Shown one piece after another: positions 52,966 through 63,334 of a stretch of DNA of 64,000 nt. How positions within the stretch are numbered: the first letter of the stretch is position 1; every line of letters begins with the position of its first letter. This DNA is from Mycobacterium sp. GA-2829 (GTDB lineage: Bacteria > Actinomycetota > Actinomycetes > Mycobacteriales > Mycobacteriaceae). The position numbers and the translations under genes were made by a program. The notes below the pieces were generated by a model. That model made no database searches. It saw only the letters and a program-made list of their open reading frames with translations, and was not told the origin of the DNA. The DNA is taken from contig NZ_LQIT01000024.1 of assembly GCF_001499965.1 (NCBI RefSeq), positions 1 to 64,000 of the forward strand. The letters run 5' to 3'.

Positions 52966-54462
52966 CTACGGCATGATGACCGTGCGGCTCACCGGTTCGG
53001 CGACCTGCTGGCGGCTGAACACCCCGTGCTGCAACGCGGCCAGCAACCGGTCGCGGGTCTCGACGGGGGAGATCAGCTCGTCGAAGCCGAGGTGGCCTGC
53101 CGACCGGTAACTGGCCTCCAGCTCCATCTTCTTGAGCACCGCGGTGTAGTCCTCGCCGGCGTGCGTGGCCCGGCTCATCGCCGCCGCGCTCATCGCGCCC
53201 ATCGTGGCACCCGGGTAGGCGAACGTCGCCACCTGATCGTCGAAACCCAGCAGCGACATCACCATCGACCCGAAGCCGAACGCCTTGCGCAGCGTGACGT
53301 GCAACTTGAGCGTCGTGGCGGCGGTCTGCGCGGCGAACATCCGTGCGCCACTGCGTAACACACCGCTGCGCTCGGATCGACTGCCGGGCAGCATCCCCGG
53401 ATTGTCAGCGAGGAAGACGATCGGGAGATGGAACGAGTCGGCCACGGTGATGAAGTGGGCGGCCTTGTTGGCGGCGTCGGCGTCGATGGAACCCGCCATC
53501 ACCTCGGGCTGGTTGGCCACCACCGCGACGGGATAGCCGCCGAGATGGGCCAGCGCGCAGATGATGGCGCGGCCGAAGCGGGGTTGCACCTCGAACCAGT
53601 CCGGCCGGTCGAAGACGATGTCGAGGACGGTGCGCATGTCGTAGATGTGCCGGTTGTCGCGCGAGACGATGTCGAGCAATTCGGGGGTCGGGCGCGGGCC
53701 CGCGGTGTCGTCGGCCAGTCGGGTCGGGGGGTAGGACCATGCGCTGGACGGGAAGTACGACAGGTAGCGGCGGATGTCGTCGATGACGGTTTCGTCGTCG
53801 TCGGCGTGGTTGTGGATGACGCCGCTGGCCAACGCCACGTCCGGACCGCCGAGATCCTCCTTCGAGATGTCCTCTCCCGTCGACTCTTTGACCACCGGCG
53901 GCCCCGCGGTGAAGATCGCGCCGCCGGAGCTCATGATCGTGAAGTCGCACACCGGAGCCACCAGCGCGCCGTGCCCCGCCGACGGCCCGAGCACCGCCGA
54001 GACCGTCGGGACCTTCCCCGAGCAGCGGGCCTGGGCGAGCAGATCGGTCGGGGTCCGGCCGTAGTGTTCGCCGCTGGGCCGGAACCCCGCGCCCTCCAGC
54101 AGCATCACCAACGGAATCTTGTTGCGCAGGGCCAACTCCGCAAGCCGGTACCGTTTGGCGTTCCCGCCGGGGCCGATGCTGCCCGCCAGCGTCGTGAAGT
54201 CCTCGGCGCCCACCATGACCGGTGTGCCGCCGACGCGGCCCGAACCGGCGATCAGGCCGTCAGCGGCGATGTCGCCGCCGACGAGTGTGCCGAACTCGCA
54301 GAACGTATCCGGGTCCAGCAGGCGGGCGATCCGCGCGCGGGCGTCGAGTTTCCCGCGGCCGCGGTGCTTGGCGACCCGCTCCGGACCGCCCATCCCGTAC
54401 GCGTGCACACGCCGACGGTCGAGGTCGTCGAGTGTCTCCTGCCAGTCCTGTGCGTCCGTCAT
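52966..54462 (-). CDS. Acyl-CoA carboxylase beta subunit (carboxyltransferase, AccD-like)
   Basis: A 498-residue carboxyltransferase that transfers carboxybiotin CO2 to an acyl-CoA. The N-terminal half contains GAEDFTTLAGSIGPGGNAKR and SGGAIFTAGPPVVK; the C-terminal half VANQPEVMAGSIDADAANKA and FGFGSMVMSLLGFD. No biotin-carrying alpha subunit is near. Related isoprenoid-pathway enzymes (geranyl- or methylcrotonyl-CoA carboxylases) fit the island's theme. It is monocistronic and divergent from the LLM-P450 pair across a weak TACTGTAA-type site. Confidence 0.87.
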   Translation of the reverse strand: MTDAQDWQETLDDLDRRRVHAYGMGGPERVAKHRGRGKLDARARIARLLDPDTFCEFGTLVGGDIAADGLIAGSGRVGGTPVMVGAEDFTTLAGSIGPGGNAKRYRLAELALRNKIPLVMLLEGAGFRPSGEHYGRTPTDLLAQARCSGKVPTVSAVLGPSAGHGALVAPVCDFTIMSSGGAIFTAGPPVVKESTGEDISKEDLGGPDVALASGVIHNHADDDETVIDDIRRYLSYFPSSAWSYPPTRLADDTAGPRPTPELLDIVSRDNRHIYDMRTVLDIVFDRPDWFEVQPRFGRAIICALAHLGGYPVAVVANQPEVMAGSIDADAANKAAHFITVADSFHLPIVFLADNPGMLPGSRSERSGVLRSGARMFAAQTAATTLKLHVTLRKAFGFGSMVMSLLGFDDQVATFAYPGATMGAMSAAAMSRATHAGEDYTAVLKKMELEASYRSAGHLGFDELISPVETRDRLLAALQHGVFSRQQVAEPVSRTVIMP

Positions 54463-54491
54463 GCGCGGTCCTCACTCACCGTCGTTGACCA

Positions 54492-54510
54492 TACTGAATT
54501 GCTTACTGTA
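54492..54510. promoter_or_regulatory. TACTGTAA-type operator, weak copy
   Basis: TACTGAAT-TGC-TTACTGTA matches 13 of 16 palindrome positions. It lies 30 bp from the carboxyltransferase start and 13 bp from the LLM oxidoreductase start. Confidence 0.5.
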
Positions 54511-54522
54511 GCGTCATCACGC

Positions 54523-55581
54523 ATGGGTGACGGCGCCGTGCCCGGCCTCAAGGTGGACCGAGGCATCCCCAGTCGACTTGCCCGCGTCCCCCGCGTCGCC
54601 GCCGACGCCGAGAACCAGGGTTTCGACGGCGGCTGGACCGGCGAGATCAACCACGACCCGTTTCTGCCCCTGCTGCTGGCGGCCGAACACACCACCCGCC
54701 TCGAGATCGGGACGAGCATCGCGGTGGCGTTCGCCCGAAATCCCATGACCGTGGCCAACATCGGCTGGGACCTGCAGGCGTACTCCTGCGGCCGCTTCAA
54801 CCTCGGACTCGGCACCCAGATCCAACCCCACATCGAGAAGCGGTTCTCGATGACGTGGAGCCACCCGGTGCGCCGGATGCGCGAATTCGTCACCGCGCTG
54901 CGCGCGATCTGGACCTGCTGGCACGACGGCACCCCACTGCGGTTCGAGGGCGAGTTCTACACCCACAAGATCATGACGCCGATGTTCGTCCCGGAACCGC
55001 ATCCGTACGGCGTGCCGAAGATCTTCATCGCCGCGGTCGGTGTGGCGATGACGCGGATGTGCGGCGAGGTGGCTGACGGCCTTCTCGCCCACGCCTTCAC
55101 CACCAGGCGCTACCTCGACGAGGTGACCACGCCGGCACTGCTCGACGGGATGGCTCGCACCGGACGCGACCGTGTCGACTTCCAGGTGTCCTGTCCGGTC
55201 TTCGTGGTCACCGGGCGGACCTCCGAGGAGATCCGGCAGGCGTCGGTCGCCACGCGCAAACAGCTCGCGTTCTACGGGTCGACACCTGCCTATCGCAGAG
55301 TGCTCGACCTGCACGGCTGGGGCGATCTGCACACCGAACTGCACCGGCTGTCCCGGCAGGGCGAATGGGATGCCATGGGAGCGCTGATCGACGACGACGT
55401 GCTCGACGCGTTCGCCGTCGTCGCCCCGCTGGACACGCTCGCCGAGAGACTGCGCGACCGGTGCGCGGGGGTGATCGACCGTGTGCTGCCCGCGTTTCCG
55501 GCCGGCGTGCCCGACGACGCCGTCACGGCGGTCCTACGCGAGTTGCGCGGGCTGTCGGCCGCAGGAAGGAGTGTGCCGTGA
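54523..55581 (+). CDS. Luciferase-like (LLM class) F420-dependent oxidoreductase
   Basis: A 352-residue LLM enzyme, different from that at 51859. GFDGGWTGEINHDPFL, IAVAFARNPMTVANIGWDL and GRFNLGLGTQIQPHI are typical; I recall the MSMEG_2256-type F420 family but cannot check. ATG at 54523 lies just after the operator-like site. Its stop overlaps the GTG of the following P450, so the two are co-transcribed and may act on the same substrate. Confidence 0.86.
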   Translation: MGDGAVPGLKVDRGIPSRLARVPRVAADAENQGFDGGWTGEINHDPFLPLLLAAEHTTRLEIGTSIAVAFARNPMTVANIGWDLQAYSCGRFNLGLGTQIQPHIEKRFSMTWSHPVRRMREFVTALRAIWTCWHDGTPLRFEGEFYTHKIMTPMFVPEPHPYGVPKIFIAAVGVAMTRMCGEVADGLLAHAFTTRRYLDEVTTPALLDGMARTGRDRVDFQVSCPVFVVTGRTSEEIRQASVATRKQLAFYGSTPAYRRVLDLHGWGDLHTELHRLSRQGEWDAMGALIDDDVLDAFAVVAPLDTLAERLRDRCAGVIDRVLPAFPAGVPDDAVTAVLRELRGLSAAGRSVP

Positions 55582-56813
55582 GTGCCCCCATCATCGACGA
55601 GGCCGCCAGGGTCTTCGCCACGCCCAAGGCCTACACCGACGAACCGGCGCTGCACGCCGCGCTGACCCATCTGCGTGAGCACGCACCGGTGTCCTGGGTG
55701 GAGGTCGACGGCTACCGGCCGTTCTGGGCCGTCACCAGGCACGCCGACATCATGGCGATCGAACGCGCGAACACGCTGTTCACCAACTCGCCGCGCTCGG
55801 TCCTGATGACCGCGGCGGCCGACGACCTGCAGGCCGGCGTCGGTATCCGCACCCTCATCCACCTCGACGACCCCGAGCACCGGGAGCTGCGCACGATCGG
55901 TGCCGACTGGTTCCGGCCGAAAGCCATGCGCGCATTGAAGGTTCGCGTCGACGAGCTCGCCAAGATCTACGTCGACAAGATGCTCGAGCGCGGCCCGGAA
56001 TGCGATTTCGTGCAGGAGGTCGCGGTCAACTACCCGCTGTACGTGATCATGTCGCTGCTCGGGGTGCCCGAGGATGACTTCCCGTTGATGCTCAAACTCA
56101 CCCAGGAGCTGTTCGGCAGCGACGACGAGGAGTTCAAACGCGGTGCCACGCAGGAGGATCAGATGGCGGCGCTGCTGGAGATGTTCCAGTACTTCACCGC
56201 GTTGACGGCCTCCCGCCGGGAGCGCCCGACCGAGGACCTGGCGTCGGCGATCGCCAACGCACGGCTCGGTGGCGAACCGCTGTCCGACATCGACACGATG
56301 TCCTACTACGCGATCGTGGCCGCCGCCGGGCACGACACCACGAGCGCGACCATCTCCGGCGGCATGCTCGCGTTGATCGAACATCAGGACCAGTTGCGGC
56401 GCCTGCAGGCGGATCCGGGTCTGATGGGGCTGGCCGCCGAGGAGATGATCCGCTGGGTCACCCCCGTCAAGGCGTTCATGCGCACCGCCGCCGAGGACAC
56501 CGCGGTGCGGGGTGTGCCGATCGCGGCGGGGGAATCGCTACTGCTGTCCTACGTTTCGGGCAACCGCGACGCCGACGTGTTCGACGACCCGTTCCGCTTC
56601 GACGTCGGACGCGACCCCAACCGGCACGTCTCCTTCGGCTACGGGGTGCACTTCTGTCTCGGCGCGGCGCTGGCCCGCATGGAGGTCAACAGCTTCTTCG
56701 CCGAGCTGGTGCCCCGGCTGCGGTCGGTCGAACTCGCCGGCCGCCCCGAGCACGTCGCGACGACGTTCGTCGGCGGCCTCAAACACCTGCCGATCCGCTA
56801 CGCACTGGGCTAG
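55578..56813 (+). CDS. Cytochrome P450
   Basis: A 411-residue P450 with I-helix AAAGHDTTSA, ExxR in EEMIRWVTP and heme loop FGYGVHFCLG. Sequences of this type include enzymes hydroxylating isoprenoids and linalool-like alcohols, in keeping with the cluster. GTG overlaps the stop of the LLM gene (GTGA). No ferredoxin or reductase gene is adjacent. It is the last gene of the island and is convergent with the ybdD-like gene by 4 bp. Confidence 0.9.
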   Translation: MSAPIIDEAARVFATPKAYTDEPALHAALTHLREHAPVSWVEVDGYRPFWAVTRHADIMAIERANTLFTNSPRSVLMTAAADDLQAGVGIRTLIHLDDPEHRELRTIGADWFRPKAMRALKVRVDELAKIYVDKMLERGPECDFVQEVAVNYPLYVIMSLLGVPEDDFPLMLKLTQELFGSDDEEFKRGATQEDQMAALLEMFQYFTALTASRRERPTEDLASAIANARLGGEPLSDIDTMSYYAIVAAAGHDTTSATISGGMLALIEHQDQLRRLQADPGLMGLAAEEMIRWVTPVKAFMRTAAEDTAVRGVPIAAGESLLLSYVSGNRDADVFDDPFRFDVGRDPNRHVSFGYGVHFCLGAALARMEVNSFFAELVPRLRSVELAGRPEHVATTFVGGLKHLPIRYALG

Positions 56814-56955
56814 CAGCACCGCGCCCCGGGATTGGCGTCGGCGGCCGCGTGCCGCATCCGCCAGTACTCCCGCTCGCTCAGCACCGGTTCACCTGGGTGG
56901 CGGCGCCGCCGGTGCTCGACGTACCGGCGGTAGTGGTTGTCGCCCATCAACGAGC

Positions 56956-59235
<2,280 letters not shown>

Positions 59236-59308
59236 AATGCCCCCTGACGACGACAGTGTCGGTTTGCCTGCCTTAGATAGTGGCACCGACCGAACGGGCG
59301 GTCGAGTA

Positions 59309-60841
59309 TCAGTGGCTTTCGTAGAAGGCGCGGACGGTGTCGACGGTGTCCGCCTCGGCCGGCGACTTGTCGTCGCGGTAGCGCAGGACGCGCGCGAAAC
59401 GCAGCGCCATCCCGCCCGGATAGCGGCTGGACTTCTGGATGCCGTCGAACGCGATCTCGACGACCTGCTCGGGCCGCACCCGCACCACGTACCCGTCGGT
59501 GGGGCCGTCGGCCAACTCGAGGAACCGTGCGGTCTGCCAGGCCAGCATCGCGTCGGTCATGCCCTTGAACGTCTTGCCCAGCATCACGAAACCGCCGGTC
59601 TGCGGGTCCCGCGCACCGAGGTGGATGTTGGAGAGCTTGCCGGTGCGCCGACCGCTGCCCCATTCGACGGCGAGCACGACGAGATCGAGGGTGTGGACGG
59701 GTTTGACCTTCAGCCAGCCGGCCCCGCGGCGGCCCGCCTCGTACGGCGCCGACGGCGACTTGGCCATCACGCCCTCGTGACCGGCGGCCAGCGTGGCCTC
59801 GAGGAACCGCGTCGCGGCGGCGGTGTCGTCGGTGATCAACCGGTCGACGCGGTGCGCGGCCGGCACCAGATCGTCGAGGACGGCCACCCGTTCGACGGTC
59901 GGGAGGTCGAGCAGATCCCTGCCGTCGACGTGCAGCAGATCGAACACGAACACCGAAAGGCGCTGGGTGGCACCCGCGGCGGCGCGGCCGAACCGCGACG
60001 CGGTGACCTGGAACCGGTGCGGACGGCCGTCGGGGCGCAGCGCGATCGCCTCGGCGTCGGCGATCAGATCGGTCACCGGCAGCGCCAGCGCGGCCTCGAC
60101 CACCTCCGGCAGGCGGGCGGTCACGTCGTCGAGCGAGCGGGTGTAGACCGATACCTCGGATCCGGCACGGTGGATCTGCACGCGTGCGCCGTCGAGCTTG
60201 GCCTCCAATACCGCCGTCCCGCCGAGCTTCTCGAGTGCCTCGGCGACGCCGGTCGCGGTCTGGGCGAGCATCGGGCCGACGGGCCGGCCCACGCGCAGGG
60301 TGAACTCGGCCAGCGCCGCCTCGCCGCCGGTGAGCGCGGCGGCGGCCACCGCGGGCAGGTCGCCAGCCAGCATCGCCGCGCGGCGCACCTGCGCGGCGGG
60401 GAGACCGGCCGCCTTGGCCACCGCATCGGCCATCACGCCGATCAGCGCACCCTGCCGCAGTTCACCGGTCAGCAGGCGACGCAGGAACGTCTGCTCGGCG
60501 GGTGTCGCCGCGGCGAAGACGTCGGCGAGCAGGCCGGCCCGCCGCGCCTGCGAGCCTTTACCCGCGACGGCGCCGATCTCGGTGAACGCGGCGTCGACAC
60601 CCGGCACGGTCAGCGTGGGGGTGTCGGCCGCTGCCGGCAGTGACCGCAGCGCCGCCCAGCCGACGCCGATCTGGCGCTGCGGCAGCTCACCGGAGAGCCA
60701 CGACACCGTGACCGCGACCAGCCGGGCGTCCTCTTCGGCGCCCGCGCGGCTCAGCAGTTCGGCGATCCTGGCGGTCTTGGCCAGCCGTGACGAGCTGGCA
60801 CCGACGTCGGCCGAGGCGGTGGCGACATCGACGAGGAGCAT
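59309..60841 (-). CDS. ligB: ATP-dependent DNA ligase
   Basis: A 510-residue ATP-dependent DNA ligase that seals nicks. The N-terminal helical DNA-binding domain is followed by the nucleotidyl motif EAKLDGARVQIHR with the AMP-accepting Lys, later motifs FDLLHVDG, GHEGVMAKSP and LKVKP, and the OB-fold end (ALRFARVLRYRDDK). Length and order ahead of cstA match LigB (Rv3062). ATG at 60841 has only a weak ribosome site. It follows the molybdoenzyme gene by 22 bp on the same strand. Confidence 0.92.
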   Translation of the reverse strand: MLLVDVATASADVGASSSRLAKTARIAELLSRAGAEEDARLVAVTVSWLSGELPQRQIGVGWAALRSLPAAADTPTLTVPGVDAAFTEIGAVAGKGSQARRAGLLADVFAAATPAEQTFLRRLLTGELRQGALIGVMADAVAKAAGLPAAQVRRAAMLAGDLPAVAAAALTGGEAALAEFTLRVGRPVGPMLAQTATGVAEALEKLGGTAVLEAKLDGARVQIHRAGSEVSVYTRSLDDVTARLPEVVEAALALPVTDLIADAEAIALRPDGRPHRFQVTASRFGRAAAGATQRLSVFVFDLLHVDGRDLLDLPTVERVAVLDDLVPAAHRVDRLITDDTAAATRFLEATLAAGHEGVMAKSPSAPYEAGRRGAGWLKVKPVHTLDLVVLAVEWGSGRRTGKLSNIHLGARDPQTGGFVMLGKTFKGMTDAMLAWQTARFLELADGPTDGYVVRVRPEQVVEIAFDGIQKSSRYPGGMALRFARVLRYRDDKSPAEADTVDTVRAFYESH

Positions 60842-60863
60842 CCCGCCAGGATGGCACGCGCGA

Positions 60864-62402
60864 TCAGGTGACATTGAAGACGACGCTGTGCCAGCCGGTC
60901 GCACCGTCGGGGACCGGGTCGGCGCGGTCCTCGGTCTGTACGGCCCCGGTGTTGTCGGTGGCGCGCACGGTGATCGTGTGCAGGCCGCTCTGTTCGGCCT
61001 CCCAGCCCAGGCTCCACAACCGCCACGTCTCGTTGGAGTAGCTCGCCCCGAGTTCCGCGGGCCGCCACTCACCCTGTCCGCCCGGCGGATCGATCCGCAC
61101 CTCGACGGTGCGCACCCCGCGGTTCTGCGCCCACGCCACCCCGCCGAACGTCACGGGGCCGCGGCTGACGTCGGCGCCGCCGCGCGGCACGTCGATCCGC
61201 GATTCGGTCTTGATGGGACCGCGCTCGGACCACCCCAGCCTGGTCCAGTACGCCTGCGCCCGGTCGAAGCGGGTGAGCTCGAGATCGACCACCCACTTCG
61301 TCGCGGACACGTACCCGTAGAGGCCGGGCACCACGAGGCGGGCGGGGTATCCGTGTTCGGTCGGCAGCGGCTGGCCGTTCATCCCGATGGCGAGGAGCGC
61401 ATCGCGGCCGTCGGTCAGCGCCTCGACCGGGGTGCCCGCGGTGAACCCGTCGTGCGAGGTGGACAGCACCATATCGGCGTCGGCGTGAATCCCCGTATCG
61501 GCCAACAGGTCTCGCACCCGGTAGCCGCTCCAGGTGGCGGTCGAGATGAGGTCACCGCCGACCGGATTGGACACGCACGTCAGCGTGACGGTCTTCTCCA
61601 CCACCTCGAACCGGTCGAGATCGGCGAAGCCGTAGGTGATCTCGCGGTCGACCATGCCGTGGATGCGCAGTCGCCATTCCTCTCGGCTGACCTGCGGCAC
61701 GCTCAGCGCGGTGTCGATCCGGTAGAAGTCGGCGTTGGACGTGATGAACGACGGCAGCCCGGCCGCGTCGGGTTGCACGGCCGCCGGAATCGGCGGTGCG
61801 GGCACTTCCACCGGTGGCAGCGCGACCCCGGCCCGCTCGCCGCTCACCGACGATGCACGCCGCGCCAACCCCGCCCCCGCCGCGCCGGCGATCGTGCCGA
61901 CCGCCAACACGCCCAGACTCACCAACGAGAGTCGCCGGCCCCGATCCACGTCACCGCGTTCTCCGGCGTCGGTGATGCGTCCCGACAGGAGGAGCTGCAG
62001 CGTCAGCACCCCGCAGACAGTCCCGACGAGCGTGGGGACGATGTCGGCGGGACCGGCACCGATGCGGGACAACACCGCTGCGCAGCCGAGCGCGCCGCCC
62101 GCGACGATCATGGCGCTGCCCACCGGCACCCGCCGCGACTGCAGCGCGCCACCCGCGGCGGCGAGTACTGCGATCACCGCCAGCACGAGCAGCGACAGCA
62201 CCAGCTTGTCGGCCATCCCGAACGTCTGGATCGCCCACTCCTTGACCGGCCCGGGTGTCGCGTCGATGACCGCCGATCCGACCGCGGTGCGCGCGTCGGC
62301 CTGCGGTCCGAACGGCACCGCCACCAATTCGGTCACGCCGAGGGCGACGGCCGCGGCGGCGACACCGCACCAGGCGCGGGTGCTGCGGGGGATGACGCTC
62401 AC
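60864..62402 (-). CDS. Membrane-anchored sulfite-oxidase-fold molybdopterin oxidoreductase
   Basis: A 512-residue protein with about five N-terminal hydrophobic segments (residues about 10-190), then a SUOX-fold molybdopterin domain with the Mo-ligating Cys in TLTCVSNPVGGDLIS and LVVPGLYGYVSATKW, and a C-terminal dimerisation (Mo-co_dimer) domain. The catalytic part probably faces outside. GTG at 62402 gives VSVIPRSTRAW, with the signal-like segment next; longer frames are not supported. The substrate (sulfite, oxidised sulfur or other) is unknown. Confidence 0.86.
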   Translation of the reverse strand: MSVIPRSTRAWCGVAAAAVALGVTELVAVPFGPQADARTAVGSAVIDATPGPVKEWAIQTFGMADKLVLSLLVLAVIAVLAAAGGALQSRRVPVGSAMIVAGGALGCAAVLSRIGAGPADIVPTLVGTVCGVLTLQLLLSGRITDAGERGDVDRGRRLSLVSLGVLAVGTIAGAAGAGLARRASSVSGERAGVALPPVEVPAPPIPAAVQPDAAGLPSFITSNADFYRIDTALSVPQVSREEWRLRIHGMVDREITYGFADLDRFEVVEKTVTLTCVSNPVGGDLISTATWSGYRVRDLLADTGIHADADMVLSTSHDGFTAGTPVEALTDGRDALLAIGMNGQPLPTEHGYPARLVVPGLYGYVSATKWVVDLELTRFDRAQAYWTRLGWSERGPIKTESRIDVPRGGADVSRGPVTFGGVAWAQNRGVRTVEVRIDPPGGQGEWRPAELGASYSNETWRLWSLGWEAEQSGLHTITVRATDNTGAVQTEDRADPVPDGATGWHSVVFNVT

Positions 62403-62501
62403 GAACGCCAAGGTAGTCAGTCGCGCACCCGAAAGCCTTAACGAACGCTGACGTCGGCTAGGTTGCTTTACAGTCGGACCCAAAAATGGAAAGGAAGCCA
62501 G

Positions 62502-63260
62502 ATGGAGATCGAGGGCAAGAAGGCCGTCATTGTCGGAGGTGCCTCCGGATTCGGCCGCGCCACCGCCGCGGCGTTGGCCAAGCGCGGCGCGGCGGTCGCG
62601 GTGCTCGACCGGCCACAGTCCAAGGGCCAGGAAGTGGCCGACGAACTCGGCGCCACCTTCTATCCCGTCGACGTCATGGACTTCGCGGGCACCGAACAGG
62701 TCCTCGCCCAGGCCGTGGACGCACTCGGGGGGCTGCATGTCGCGGTCACCACCGCGGGCGGCGGTTCGGCCATGCGGACGCTGAGCAAGAACGGCCCGCA
62801 CGACCTCGACGTCTTCCGCCAGGTGCAGGATCTCAACACCGTCGGCACCTTCAACATCAGCAGGCTCGCCGCAGAGCACATGAGCAAAAACGAACCCGAG
62901 GACGACGAGCGCGGCGTCATCATCAACACGTCGTCGATCGCCGCGTTCGAAGGACAGATCGGGCAGGTGGCCTACACCGCCTCCAAGGCCGCCATCGCCG
63001 GCATGTGCCTGACCATGGCCCGCGACCTGGGCAGCCTGGGCATCCGGGTGCTCGCGATCGCCCCGAGCCTGTTCGCCACCGGTCTGACCGAGGGCATCCC
63101 GGACGAGTTCGCCGCACAGCTGACCAAGGACGCGGCGTTCCCGAAGCGGCTCGGCCGCCCCGAGGAGTACGCCAAGCTCGCGGTCGCGATCGTCGAGAAC
63201 GCGATGCTCAACGGTCAGTGCATCCGCCTCGACGCCGGGCAGCGCTTCGCCCCCAAGTAG
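62502..63260 (+). CDS. SDR, type II 3-hydroxyacyl-CoA dehydrogenase-like (HSD10 type)
   Basis: A 252-residue SDR with AVIVGGASGFGRATA, catalytic Ser in NTSSIAAFEGQIG and YTASKAAIAG, and LGRPEEYAKL near the end. The DRPQSKGQEVADELG and FNISRLAAEHM segments are typical of HSD17B10-like enzymes that oxidise 3-hydroxyacyl-CoA or steroid alcohols. ATG at 62502 follows AAAGGAAGCC. It is a single gene, divergent from the molybdoenzyme, and ends at a hairpin repeat. Confidence 0.88.
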   Translation: MEIEGKKAVIVGGASGFGRATAAALAKRGAAVAVLDRPQSKGQEVADELGATFYPVDVMDFAGTEQVLAQAVDALGGLHVAVTTAGGGSAMRTLSKNGPHDLDVFRQVQDLNTVGTFNISRLAAEHMSKNEPEDDERGVIINTSSIAAFEGQIGQVAYTASKAAIAGMCLTMARDLGSLGIRVLAIAPSLFATGLTEGIPDEFAAQLTKDAAFPKRLGRPEEYAKLAVAIVENAMLNGQCIRLDAGQRFAPK

Positions 63261-63312
63261 CGATTCGGGTGTAGTTGGTCGCGTCTTGCGCGACCAACTA
63301 CACCGAAATCGC
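63260..63312. terminator. Hairpin repeat, second copy
   Basis: Arms 63260-63283 and 63289-63312 pair with two mismatches and a 5-base loop. The right arm contains CCAACTACACCGAAATC, shared with the hairpin at 52907-52955, so the two are members of one intergenic repeat family. Confidence 0.65.
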
Positions 63313-63334
63313 GATTTGCTGCCATGCTTGGCAG

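Noticed and set aside
8775..56813. The island as a classical cholesterol/KstR regulon
   Set aside because: No ring-degradation genes such as kstD or hsaA-D and no KstR-type sites are visible; only the side-chain-like enzyme families are shared.
62468..62475. TTACAGTC before the SDR at 62502 as another TACTGTAA-type site
   Set aside because: Only one half-site is present; the left half matches one of eight positions.
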